Part shown: positions 17,571 through 26,397 of the stretch, piece by piece
Position numbering within the stretch: the first letter of the stretch is position 1
Layout: each line of letters opens with the position of its first letter
Origin: Streptomyces fungicidicus
Lineage (GTDB): Bacteria; Actinomycetota; Actinomycetes; Streptomycetales; Streptomycetaceae
Direction: 5' to 3'
Length of the DNA stretch: 64,000 nucleotides
Assembly: GCF_003665435.1 (NCBI RefSeq)
Contig: NZ_CP023407.1
Coordinates: 6,125,501-6,189,500 of the forward strand
The notes under the pieces: model-generated
Told to the model about the DNA's origin: nothing
Seen by the model: the letters and a program-made list of their open reading frames with translations, nothing else
The model's database searches: none
Translations under genes and position numbers: made by a program

Positions 17571-18740
17571 ATGCGCTTCCGCCACCCCGACGGCTCCACC
17601 GTCCACCTCGCCTACTGCACCAACGTCCACCCCGCCGAGACCCTCGACGGCGTCCTCGCCCAGCTCCGCGACCACTGCGAGCCGGTCCGCCGCCGCCTCG
17701 GCCGGGACAGGCTCGGCATCGGCCTGTGGCTCGCCAAGGACGCCGCCCACGCCCTGGTCACCGACCCGTCCGCGCTGCGCGGACTGCGCTGCGAACTCGA
17801 CCGGCGCGGCCTCGAGGTCGTCACCCTCAACGGCTTCCCCTACGAGGGCTTCGGCGCGGAGGAGGTCAAGTACCGCGTCTACACACCGGACTGGGCCGAC
17901 CCCGAGCGCCTGGAACACACCACCTCCCTGGCCCGCGTCCTCGCCGGGCTGCTCCCCGACGACGTCACCGACGGCAGCATCTCCACCCTGCCCCTCGCCT
18001 GGCGCACCGCCTGCGACGAGCGGCGCGCGGAGACCGCACGCACCGCCCTGCGCACCCTCGCCGAACGCCTTGACGCCCTCCAGGAACTGACCGGACGCTC
18101 CATCCGCGTCGCCCTGGAACCGGAACCCGGCTGCGTCGTCGAGACCACCCGGGACGCCATCGCCCCGCTCACCGCGATCGCCCACGACCGCGTCGGCATC
18201 TGCGTCGACACCTGCCACCTCGCCACGTCCTTCGAGGACCCGCACACCGCCCTGGACGACCTCACCCGGGCCGGGGTGCCCGTGGTCAAGTCCCAGCTCT
18301 CCGCCGCCCTGCACGCCGAACAACCCCACCTCCCCGAGGTCCGCGAGGCCCTGGCCGCGTTCGCCGAACCCCGCTTCCTGCACCAGACCCGCACGTCCAC
18401 CGCCGCGGGACTGCGCGGCACCGACGACCTCGACGAGGCGCTGTCCGGCGACGCCCTGCCCGACGCCGGCCCCTGGCGCGCCCACTTCCACGTCCCGCTG
18501 CACGCGGCCCCCGCCGCGCCCCTCACCTCCACCCTGCCCGTCCTGAAGTCCGTCCTGACCCGGCTCGTCGGCGGCCCGCACCCGCTCACCCGCCACCTCG
18601 AGGTCGAGACCTACACCTGGCAGGCGCTCCCGCCCGAGCTGCGCCCCCGCGGCCGCACCCAGCTCGCCGACGGCATCGCCGCCGAACTCACCCTGGCCCG
18701 CGACCTGCTGACGGACCTCGGCCTGAAGGAACTCCCATGA
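17571..18740 (+). CDS. eboE: EboE-like metabolite traffic protein
   Basis: 389 residues, starting three bases after eboB. The N-terminus has the EboE-type opening HLAYCTNVHPAETLDGVL, followed by GLWLAKDAA and VVTLNGFPYEGF. A TIM-barrel core holds ALEPEPGCVVET (about 183-194), ICVDTCHLATSFED (about 210-223) and HFHVPLH (about 304-310), giving a Glu-Asp-His metal site. EboE proteins are annotated as sugar-isomerase-fold 'metabolite traffic' proteins. The four-base overlap with the next gene (ATGA) shows tight coupling. Confidence 0.88.
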   Translation: MRFRHPDGSTVHLAYCTNVHPAETLDGVLAQLRDHCEPVRRRLGRDRLGIGLWLAKDAAHALVTDPSALRGLRCELDRRGLEVVTLNGFPYEGFGAEEVKYRVYTPDWADPERLEHTTSLARVLAGLLPDDVTDGSISTLPLAWRTACDERRAETARTALRTLAERLDALQELTGRSIRVALEPEPGCVVETTRDAIAPLTAIAHDRVGICVDTCHLATSFEDPHTALDDLTRAGVPVVKSQLSAALHAEQPHLPEVREALAAFAEPRFLHQTRTSTAAGLRGTDDLDEALSGDALPDAGPWRAHFHVPLHAAPAAPLTSTLPVLKSVLTRLVGGPHPLTRHLEVETYTWQALPPELRPRGRTQLADGIAAELTLARDLLTDLGLKELP

Positions 18741-20116
18741 GCGACCCCACCCCCCTTCTCGTCCTGGACGTCGTGGGCCTCACCCCCCGTCTCCTCGACC
18801 ACATGCCGCACCTCAAGAGGCTCGGCCAGTCCGGCTCCCGCGCCCCGCTCGGCACCGTGCTGCCCGCCGTCACCTGCGCCGCCCAGTCCACCTTCCTCAC
18901 CGGCACCATGCCCTCGGAGCACGGCATCGTGGGCAACGGCTGGTACTTCCGCGAACTCGGCGACGTACTGCTGTGGCGGCAGCACAACGGTCTCGTCGCC
19001 GGCGACAAGATCTGGGACGCCGCCCGCCGCGCCCACCCCGGCTACACCGTCGCCAACATCTGCTGGTGGTACGCCATGGGCGCCGACACCGACATCACCG
19101 TCACCCCCCGGCCGGTCTACTACGCTGACGGCCGCAAGGAACCCGACTGCTACACCCGGCCGCCGGCACTGCACGACGAACTCACCCAGGAACTCGGCAC
19201 CTTCCCCCTCTTCCACTTCTGGGGCCCCGGCGCCGACCTGGTCTCCAGCCAGTGGATCATCGACGCCACCCGCCACATCATGCGCACCCGGCACCCGGAC
19301 CTGACGCTCTGCTACCTCCCGCACCTCGACTACGACCTGCAGCGCTACGGCCCCGACGACCCGCGCTCCCTCCGGGCGGCCGCCGACCTCGACGCCGCCC
19401 TGGCCCCGCTCCTCGACGACGCCCGCGCCGAGGGCCGTACCGTCGTCGCCCTGTCCGAGTACGGCATCACCCGCGTGAACCGGCCCGTGGACATCAACCG
19501 CGCCCTGCGCCGCGCGGGCCTCCTCGAGGTGCACACCCAGGACGGCATGGAATACCTCGACCCGATGGCCTCCCGCGCCTTCGCGGTCGCCGACCACCAG
19601 CTCGCCCACGTCTACGTGCGCCGCCCCGAGGACCTCGACGCCACCCGCGCCGCCCTCGACGGACTGCCCGGCATCGACGTGCTCCTCGACGACGAGGGCA
19701 AGAAGAGCCACCACCTCGACCATCCCCGCGCCGGCGAACTCGTCGCCGTCGCGGAACCCGACGCCTGGTTCACCTACTACTACTGGCTCGACGACGACCG
19801 CGCTCCCGACTTCGCGCAGCTCGTCGAGATCCACCGCAAACCCGGCTACGACCCGGTCGAACTCTTCATGGACCCCCTCGACCCTTACGTCAAGGTCAAG
19901 GCGGCCACCGCACTGGCGCGCAAGAAGCTCGGCATGCGCTACCGCATGGCCGTCGTGCCCCTGGACGCCTCACCTATCAGGGGCAGCCACGGCCGCCTCC
20001 CCGCGAGCGACGACGACGGTCCGCTCCTCATCTGCTCCACCCCCCGCGCCGTCGGAGACCGCGTCGCGGCCACCGACGTGAAACAACTCCTGCTCCGGCT
20101 GGCCGGACTCGGCTGA
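18737..20116 (+). CDS. eboF: nucleotide pyrophosphatase/phosphodiesterase family protein (EboF-like)
   Basis: 459 residues of the alkaline phosphatase superfamily. D11 in LVLDVVGL is the first metal ligand. T46 in AVTCAAQSTFLTGTMPSEHG is the expected nucleophile. Later ligands are YLPHLDYDLQRYG, ALSEYGI and ADHQLAHVYV. The NPP branch cleaves phosphodiester or pyrophosphate bonds. A nucleotide-diphosphatase-like EboF occurs in cyanobacterial ebo clusters. There is no signal peptide, so it acts in the cytosol. Start overlaps eboE by four bases. Confidence 0.85.
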   Translation: MSDPTPLLVLDVVGLTPRLLDHMPHLKRLGQSGSRAPLGTVLPAVTCAAQSTFLTGTMPSEHGIVGNGWYFRELGDVLLWRQHNGLVAGDKIWDAARRAHPGYTVANICWWYAMGADTDITVTPRPVYYADGRKEPDCYTRPPALHDELTQELGTFPLFHFWGPGADLVSSQWIIDATRHIMRTRHPDLTLCYLPHLDYDLQRYGPDDPRSLRAAADLDAALAPLLDDARAEGRTVVALSEYGITRVNRPVDINRALRRAGLLEVHTQDGMEYLDPMASRAFAVADHQLAHVYVRRPEDLDATRAALDGLPGIDVLLDDEGKKSHHLDHPRAGELVAVAEPDAWFTYYYWLDDDRAPDFAQLVEIHRKPGYDPVELFMDPLDPYVKVKAATALARKKLGMRYRMAVVPLDASPIRGSHGRLPASDDDGPLLICSTPRAVGDRVAATDVKQLLLRLAGLG

Positions 20117-20231
20117 CGCACCACTCGGCGCGGCCCCACGAATCCGACTACCGAGAGTGAAACACACGGCACTGACAACGGCCGGTCCCGGCGGGACCGG
20201 AACCGGCCACGACCGAGAAGGCAGGCCACCC

Positions 20232-21422
20232 GTGACCCTGAACCCCGACCTCTCCCGCACCGAGGACACCACCGGCGGCGGCCCCGACGAGGGACTGCGC
20301 CGCACCCTCGGCGTGGACCGGCGCCGCTTCCTCAGCACCTGCACCGCCGTCGCCGCCGGGGCCGTCGCGGCCCCCGTCTTCGCCGCCGCCCCCGCCCTGG
20401 CCCAGGACCGCGGCAGAGACCACGGCCACGACCGCGGCGGACAGGTGCTCGTCCCGCCGCACAAGCGCGGCATCATCCTCTACACCGTCCGTGACGCCAC
20501 CGCCCGCGACCCGCTCGCCAGCGACCTGCCCTCCGGCTTCCGCGAGGTGTTCAAGCAGCTGGCCCGCCACGGCTACCGCCAGGTGGAGTTCGCCGGCTAC
20601 CGCCAGCACGCCAACGCGCCGGGCGGCGACAACCTGGAGACCGTGCAGGGAGCCAGGCTGCTGCGCTCCTGGCTCGACGAGCACGGCCTGCGCGCTCAGG
20701 GCAACCACGGCTTCATCCCGCCCTCCTGGCCGCTCACCACGGCGGACCTGGACACCTTCAAGAAGCATCTCGAGATCGCCAACATCCTCGGTATGGACCA
20801 CATGGGCACCGGCGGCGACCCCACCGGCAGCTCCTACCGCGCCGACTGGGACGTGGCCGCCGACAAGTGGAACGCCCTGGGCGCCATCGCCCGCCGCGAG
20901 GGCATCAAGCTGTACACCCACAACCACGACAGCGCCTACGGCTTCCTCCTCGACGGAGGCCCGCTGGACGACCAGGGCCGGCCCACCCGCAGCTCCGGGA
21001 TCCGGAAGCTGGAGTACTTCCTGAAGGTCACCGACCCGAAGCTCGTCTGGCTGGAGATGGACATCTTCTGGGCGCACGTCGCCCAGTACAAGTTCCACAC
21101 GTACACCGCCCACGACGGCGCCAGCCGGAAGAGCGTCTTCGACCCGGCGGGCCTGGTCGCCCGCAACAACAAGCGCTACCCGCTGTTCCACGCCAAGGAC
21201 GGCGTGGTCAGCACGACCAACGGCATGGGCTACGACATGGTGCCCTTCGGCACCGGCGTCATCGACTACACGACGTTCTTCTCGAGGGTCGGCCAGCGCA
21301 ACTACCGCAACCCGATGGTCGAGGACGACAACTCGCCGAGCGCCACCGACCCCGCGCAGTCGCTGCGCGAGGCCAAGATCAGCTACGACAACATGGCGGC
21401 CCTGCGCAAGCGGCGCGGCTGA
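20232..21422 (+). CDS. Tat-exported sugar isomerase/epimerase-like protein
   Basis: 396 residues from GTG 20232, preceded by AGAAGGCAGG; GTG 20157 upstream has no good ribosome site. A twin-arginine signal DRRRFLST (about residues 29-36) and a hydrophobic stretch end at ALA|QD near residue 58. The mature part is a xylose-isomerase-like barrel: HKRGIILYTVRDA, YRQVEFAGY, LYTHNHDSAYGF, LVWLEMDIFWAH, FHAKDG. The HNHD, EMD and HAKD stretches supply probable metal ligands. It probably matures in the cytosol with its metal and is exported folded. It lies 115 bases after the eboF stop. Confidence 0.88.
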   Translation: MTLNPDLSRTEDTTGGGPDEGLRRTLGVDRRRFLSTCTAVAAGAVAAPVFAAAPALAQDRGRDHGHDRGGQVLVPPHKRGIILYTVRDATARDPLASDLPSGFREVFKQLARHGYRQVEFAGYRQHANAPGGDNLETVQGARLLRSWLDEHGLRAQGNHGFIPPSWPLTTADLDTFKKHLEIANILGMDHMGTGGDPTGSSYRADWDVAADKWNALGAIARREGIKLYTHNHDSAYGFLLDGGPLDDQGRPTRSSGIRKLEYFLKVTDPKLVWLEMDIFWAHVAQYKFHTYTAHDGASRKSVFDPAGLVARNNKRYPLFHAKDGVVSTTNGMGYDMVPFGTGVIDYTTFFSRVGQRNYRNPMVEDDNSPSATDPAQSLREAKISYDNMAALRKRRG

Positions 21423-21429
21423 CCCGGAA

Positions 21430-21480
21430 CACGGACCGGGCGGCCCCTCCCATGCCGCGGGAGGGGCCGCCCGGTCCGTG
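21430..21480 (+). terminator. bidirectional terminator between convergent genes
   Basis: A perfect 22-bp stem (21430-21451 with 21459-21480) and a 7-base loop, lying between the plus-strand epimerase gene and the minus-strand antiporter gene. It is the longest perfect stem I found in the window. Confidence 0.85.
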
Positions 21481-21503
21481 CGGCGGGGGAGGGCTTCGCC
21501 GGA

Positions 21504-22883
21504 TCATCCCTCGCCGAGCGGGCGGGGGTTGGGCGTGACGCGCCTGTCCCGGTCACGTCCCGGTGGCCGCAGGAACAGCGCCACGATCCCGGCGAAGATC
21601 GAGATGCAGCCCGCCAGGGTGAAGGCGCCGTTGTAGCCCCAGGCGCCGACGACCACGGCCCCCATGCCCGCGCCCAGCCCGGAGACGAGCTTGGAGCTGT
21701 ACACCATCCCGTAGTTGGTGGCGTTGTTGTTCTCGCCGAAGTAGTCCGCCGTCAGCGCCGCGAACATCGGGAAGATGGCCCCGCCGCCGAAGCCGGAGAC
21801 GGCGGAGAAGAACAGGAACAGCGGCAGGTTCCCGATCTCGGCCGACCAGATGATGCCGAACTGGGCGAGGCCCAGGATCGCGCACACGTGGAGCAGGCAC
21901 TGCTTGCGGCCGTAGAGGTCGGAGAGCCAGCCGATGACCCCGCGTCCGGTGCCGTTGACGATCGCCTTCAGCGACATCGCGGTGGCCACGACGCCCGCCG
22001 CGAAACCCGCCTCCTCACCGATGTCCACCTGGAAGGCGATGCCGAAGATGTTGACGCCCGAGGTACAGGCGAGACAGAACCACATCAGCGCCACCCGGCC
22101 GGTCCGCCAGGCCTCCATCGGGGAGTACTGCTTGGTGGCCGGGGGGTTCTTCTCCAGCGAACGCCGTGCCCGGGGGTCGTCCGGCGGGTTCAGCGGGTCG
22201 ACGGAGGCCGGCCACCAGTTCTTCGGCGGGTCCCGGAAGTAGAAGCCGGCGAGAGCCACCGTGGCGGCGAGGAACACACCCGCCGAGACCAGCACCCAGC
22301 GGAAGTTGGAGCCGTCCATGTAGCCGTGGAAGATGAAGACGAACGGCACCGAGCCGTAGGCGAAACCGCCGTTGACGAAGCCCGTCTTGCCTCCCCGGCG
22401 CTCCGGGTACCACTTGCCGACCATGTTGACGCAGGTCGCGTACACCATGCCGGCGCCCATGCCGCTGAACACGCCGAAGCCGATGAAGGCGACCGCGACG
22501 TTCGGCGCGTACGCCAGGGACAGATAGCCGAGCAGTGTGCCGACCGAGCCCAGCATCATCGCCCAGCGCGCGGGGAGTCTGCCGTTCTCCCGCAGCCGCC
22601 CCGCCGGGAAGGCGACCGCGGCCTGGCAGAAGATCCAGGCGGTCATCATCCAGTAGATGCTGCCGCTGGACCAGTTGTGGGCCTCGTGCAGCGTGCTCTC
22701 GGCGGACGCGAACGCGTACTCGGCGGAGGAGATGCCCATCATGCCGATCCAGGGCAGGATCACCATCCACTTGCGTTTGCGCCCCATGATGTCGATGTCG
22801 GACTCGCCCACGCGGTAGACGCGTCCGTTCCTGTCGGTCACCTCCCGGTGGATGGCGACCCGTGTGACATCGGTGGTTGTCAT
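21504..22883 (-). CDS. oxlT: MFS oxalate:formate antiporter-like transporter
   Basis: 459 residues with twelve predicted membrane segments and a 38-residue cytosolic N-terminus. It belongs to the OFA branch of the MFS (GRLRENGRLPARWAMMLG in the first cytosolic loop). Arg314 in GTGRGVIGWLSD and Lys398 in VYSSKLVSGLG align by spacing with Arg272 and Lys355 of Oxalobacter OxlT, the two basic residues that hold oxalate. The minus-strand start has AAGGGGTG eight bases upstream. It lies 122 bases after the acyl-CoA synthetase gene of the same strand. It probably imports oxalate in exchange for formate. Confidence 0.85.
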   Translation of the reverse strand: MTTTDVTRVAIHREVTDRNGRVYRVGESDIDIMGRKRKWMVILPWIGMMGISSAEYAFASAESTLHEAHNWSSGSIYWMMTAWIFCQAAVAFPAGRLRENGRLPARWAMMLGSVGTLLGYLSLAYAPNVAVAFIGFGVFSGMGAGMVYATCVNMVGKWYPERRGGKTGFVNGGFAYGSVPFVFIFHGYMDGSNFRWVLVSAGVFLAATVALAGFYFRDPPKNWWPASVDPLNPPDDPRARRSLEKNPPATKQYSPMEAWRTGRVALMWFCLACTSGVNIFGIAFQVDIGEEAGFAAGVVATAMSLKAIVNGTGRGVIGWLSDLYGRKQCLLHVCAILGLAQFGIIWSAEIGNLPLFLFFSAVSGFGGGAIFPMFAALTADYFGENNNATNYGMVYSSKLVSGLGAGMGAVVVGAWGYNGAFTLAGCISIFAGIVALFLRPPGRDRDRRVTPNPRPLGEG

Positions 22884-23005
22884 GTCGTTTGCACCCCTTG
22901 CGTCGAAAGTTCTGGCCAGCGCCCCCTGTCCAATGCCTTTCGTGTGCGCTCGGGACCCGGGGCCGGCCGACGCGCACCGCCGGCCGGCCCCCCGGTTCGC
23001 TCACC

Positions 23006-25153
23006 TCATGAACCGCCCCCCAGCACCCCGGCCGCGCGCGCCCAGCGGTACTTCGCGCCGAGCACGGCCACCGGCCTCTCGGTGGTGTACGGGTACGCCA
23101 CGACACCGCGCTCGAAGAGGTACTGGCACGCCTCCTCGACCTCCACGTCCCCGGCGAGCGAGGCCACCACGGGCTTGGAGATCCCGCGTTCCCGGAACTC
23201 CGCCACCACCCGTGCGGTGAGCTCGGCGAACACCATGGGAGGAGTGACGATGGTGTGCCAGTAGCCGAGCACCAGCGCGTGGATGCGCGGGTCCTCCAGG
23301 CCCAGCCGGATCGTCGCCTCGTACGTCGACGGCGGCTCCCCGCCGGTGATGTCCACGGGGTTGCCCGCGGCCCCGAACGGCGGGATGAACTCCCGGAACG
23401 CCGCGTCCAGATCGGGCGGGATCTCCATCAGCGACAGCCCGTTGTCGGTCACCGCGTCCGACAGCAGCACCCCGCTGCCGCCGGCCCCGGTGATGATCAC
23501 GACGTTGTCGCCCCGCGGAGCGGGCAGCACGGGCAACGCGCGCGCGTACTCCAGCATGTCGTGCAGACCGGGTGCCCGGATGACGCCCGCCTGCCGCAGG
23601 ATGTCGTCGTACACGGCGTCGTCGCCCGCCAGCGCCCCGGTGTGCGAGCCCGCGGCCTTCGCGCCCGCCGCCGTACGCCCGGCCTTCAGCACCACGACCG
23701 GCTTTTTGGGCACGGTCGCCCGTGCCGCCTCGACGAAGGCGCGCCCGTCCTTGAGGTCCTCCAGGTGCATCGCGATGCACTCGGTGTGCGGGTCCTCCCC
23801 GAACCAGGTCAGCAGGTCGTCCTCGTCCAGGTCCGACTTGTTGCCGAGCCCGACGATCGCCGACACACCCGTCTTCGTGGTGCGCGCGAAGCCCAGGATG
23901 GCCATCCCGATGCCGCCCGACTGACTGGTCAGCGCGACCGGTCCCTTGACGTCGTACGGCGTGCAGAACGTGGCGCACAGGTCCTGCCAGGTCGAGTAGT
24001 AGCCGTAGATGTTGGGCCCGAGCAGCCGCACGCCGTGCCGCTCGGCGATCGCCACGATCTCCTCCTGGAGCCCGTGCTCGCCGGTCTCCGCGAACCCGGA
24101 GGGGATCAGCACGGCGTTCGGGATCCTCTTGCGTCCCACCTCTTCGAGTGCCGAGGCCACGAACCTGGCGGGGATCGCGAAGACCGCCACATCCACCTCA
24201 CCGGGAACGTCGGTGACACTCTTGTACGCCTTGCGGCCCAAGATGTCATCGGCCCGCGGGTTCACCGGGTGGATCTCCCCGGCGAAACCGCCGTCGACGA
24301 GGTTGCGCATCACCGAGTTGCCGATCTTGCCGGACTCGTTGGACGCGCCGATCACCGCCACCGAACGCGGCTGCATCAGCCGGCGCATCGAGGCGAGGAT
24401 CTCCTCGCGCGAGTAGCGCCGCCGCTCCTTCGGCGTGCCGGTGGAGAGGATCACGCGGATGTCGGCGGCGACCGCGCCGTCCGCCGTGGCGATCACCGGG
24501 TTGAGGTCCACCTCGGCGATCTCCGGGAAGTCGGTGACGAGTGCGGAGACCCGGCGGATCTGCTCGGCCACCGCCCACCGGTCCACGCCCGCCCGGCCCC
24601 GCACGCCGCGCAGGACCTCCGCCGACCGGATGGAGTCCAGCATCGACAGCGCCTCGTCGGCCTCCACCGGCGCCAGCCGGAAGGTGACGTCCTTGAGCAC
24701 CTCGACGAGCACCCCGCCGAGCCCGAACGCCACGACCTTCCCGAACGTCGGGTCGGTGACCGCGCCGACGATGACCTCCTGCCCCTCCGGCAGCAACTCC
24801 TGCACCTGCACGCCGTCGATCCGGGCGTCCGGGGCGTACGCGCGCGCGTTCCCGACGATGCGGCAGAACGCCGCCCGTACCTCCGCGGCGCCCTCCACTC
24901 CGACGACCACACCGCCGGCGTCGGTCTTGTGCAGGATGTCCGGCGACACGATCTTCATCACCACCGGCCCGCCGAACCGCGCCGCGCACGCCACGGCCTC
25001 GTCGACGTCCGTCGCCAGTTCCTCACCGGGTACGGAGATCCCGTACGCGTCGGCGATCACCTTGCCCTCGGGCGCGGTGAGCGCGGTGCGCCCCTCGGCG
25101 CGCACCGAGTCCAGCAGCGCACGCACCCGCGGCGCCCGGTCCTCTGCCATCAC
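23006..25153 (-). CDS. acetate/acyl-CoA ligase (ADP-forming), fused subunits
   Basis: About 715 residues from a GTG directly followed by ATG; GGAGTG lies seven bases before the GTG, hence this choice. Residues about 15-230 form the ATP-grasp part (GPVVMKIVSPDILHKTDAGG). From about 260 come the CoA-binding (VAVIGASNESGKIGNSV) and succinyl-CoA-synthetase-like parts (LTSQSGGIGMAI). The loop GSHTGALAGDD carries the phosphohistidine, H504. The enzyme makes an acyl-CoA from acid, ATP and CoA, reversibly. One base separates it from frc. It may supply or recover formyl-CoA, acetyl-CoA or oxalyl-CoA; the substrate is not evident. Confidence 0.88.
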   Translation of the reverse strand: MMAEDRAPRVRALLDSVRAEGRTALTAPEGKVIADAYGISVPGEELATDVDEAVACAARFGGPVVMKIVSPDILHKTDAGGVVVGVEGAAEVRAAFCRIVGNARAYAPDARIDGVQVQELLPEGQEVIVGAVTDPTFGKVVAFGLGGVLVEVLKDVTFRLAPVEADEALSMLDSIRSAEVLRGVRGRAGVDRWAVAEQIRRVSALVTDFPEIAEVDLNPVIATADGAVAADIRVILSTGTPKERRRYSREEILASMRRLMQPRSVAVIGASNESGKIGNSVMRNLVDGGFAGEIHPVNPRADDILGRKAYKSVTDVPGEVDVAVFAIPARFVASALEEVGRKRIPNAVLIPSGFAETGEHGLQEEIVAIAERHGVRLLGPNIYGYYSTWQDLCATFCTPYDVKGPVALTSQSGGIGMAILGFARTTKTGVSAIVGLGNKSDLDEDDLLTWFGEDPHTECIAMHLEDLKDGRAFVEAARATVPKKPVVVLKAGRTAAGAKAAGSHTGALAGDDAVYDDILRQAGVIRAPGLHDMLEYARALPVLPAPRGDNVVIITGAGGSGVLLSDAVTDNGLSLMEIPPDLDAAFREFIPPFGAAGNPVDITGGEPPSTYEATIRLGLEDPRIHALVLGYWHTIVTPPMVFAELTARVVAEFRERGISKPVVASLAGDVEVEEACQYLFERGVVAYPYTTERPVAVLGAKYRWARAAGVLGGGS

Positions 25154-25154
25154 G

Positions 25155-26387
25155 TCAGATCACTCCGTTCGACTTGAGCAGGCGCAGCTCCTCGTCACCG
25201 AGGCCGAGTTCGCCGACGTACACCTCTTCGTTGTGCTCGCCCAGCAGCGGGGAACTGCGCACGTCCACGGGGGAGTCGGAGAGCTTCAGCGGGCTGCCGA
25301 CGGTGACGAACTCGCCGCGCTCGGGGTGCGGGACGGTGACCACCATCCCGTTGTCGGCCAGCGAGCGGTCCTCGATGATCTCCTTGGTCGAAAGGATCGG
25401 CCCGCAGGGGATGTTGTGGGCGTTCAGCCGCTCCAGCACCTCCCACTTGGGCAGGGTCGAGGACCACTCCTCGATCAGCTGGAACATCTTGTTCAGCTGG
25501 GGCAGCCGCGCCTCCGGCGTCGCCCACTCGGGGTCCTCGGCCAGCTCCGGCCGGCCGATCAGCTCGCTCAGCGGCTTCCAGCCGACGGGCTGCACGATGA
25601 CGTACACGTAGTCGTTGGGCCCGCCCGGCGCGCACTTGACCGCCCAGCCGGGCTGCCCGCCGCCGGAGGCGTTCCCGGAGCGGGGGACCTCGTCGCCGAA
25701 GTCCTCGTTGGGGTATTCGGCGAGCGGACCGTGGGCCAGCCTTTGTTGGTCGCGCAGCTTCACCCGGCAGAGGTTGAGCACCGCGTGCTGCATGGCCACG
25801 TTCACCCGCTGCCCGCGCCCGGTGCGCTCCCGCTGCAGCAGGGCGGCGAGGATGCCGGCCACCGCGTGCACACCCGTGCCCGAGTCCCCGATCTGGGCGC
25901 CCGTCGCCAGCGGCGGCCCGTCCTCGAAGCCGGTGGTCGACATCGACCCGCCCATGGCCTGCGCGACGACCTCGTACGCCTTGAACCCGGTGTACGGGCC
26001 GTCCCCGAAGCCCTTGATGGAGGCGTAGACGATTCGCGGGTTGATCTCCCGGACGCGGTCCCAGGTGAAGCCCATCCGGTCGATGGCGCCCGGCCCGAAG
26101 TTCTCGACCATGACGTCCGAGCGCCGGATCAGCTCGGTGAGGATCTCCTTGCCGCGCTCGGTCTTGGTGTTCAGGGTGATGCTCCGCTTGTTGCAGTTCA
26201 GCATCGTGAAGTAGAGGGAGTCGACGTCCGGCAGGTCGCGCAGCTGCTTGCGCGTGATGTCGCCGGTGGGCGCCTCCAGTTTGACGACGTCCGCGCCGAG
26301 CCAGGCCAGCAGTTGCGTCGCGGAGGGCCCGGACTGGACGTGCGTCATGTCCAGGACGCGGATGCCCTCAAGTGCCTTGGGGGTCAT
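25155..26387 (-). CDS. frc: formyl-CoA:oxalate CoA-transferase
   Basis: 410 residues, class III CoA-transferase (CaiB/BaiF). It has the opening ALEGIRVLDMTHVQSGPSATQ, WLGADVVKLEAP, MVENFGPGA and the catalytic Asp168 in GAQIGDSGTG, close to Asp169 of the Oxalobacter enzyme. ATG 26387 is chosen because the sequence GAGGTG just after the oxc stop makes a good ribosome site; GTG 26396 is the alternative. It moves CoA from formyl-CoA to oxalate, giving oxalyl-CoA for the decarboxylase encoded immediately upstream. Succinyl-CoA or acetyl-CoA could also be donors in this family. Confidence 0.9.
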   Translation of the reverse strand: MTPKALEGIRVLDMTHVQSGPSATQLLAWLGADVVKLEAPTGDITRKQLRDLPDVDSLYFTMLNCNKRSITLNTKTERGKEILTELIRRSDVMVENFGPGAIDRMGFTWDRVREINPRIVYASIKGFGDGPYTGFKAYEVVAQAMGGSMSTTGFEDGPPLATGAQIGDSGTGVHAVAGILAALLQRERTGRGQRVNVAMQHAVLNLCRVKLRDQQRLAHGPLAEYPNEDFGDEVPRSGNASGGGQPGWAVKCAPGGPNDYVYVIVQPVGWKPLSELIGRPELAEDPEWATPEARLPQLNKMFQLIEEWSSTLPKWEVLERLNAHNIPCGPILSTKEIIEDRSLADNGMVVTVPHPERGEFVTVGSPLKLSDSPVDVRSSPLLGEHNEEVYVGELGLGDEELRLLKSNGVI

Positions 26388-26397
26388 GGCGTGCACC

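Noticed and set aside
20157..20231. Upstream GTG that would lengthen the Tat-exported epimerase-like protein by 25 residues
   Set aside because: No ribosome site precedes it, and GTG 20232 has AGAAGGCAGG at good distance and gives a normal Tat signal.
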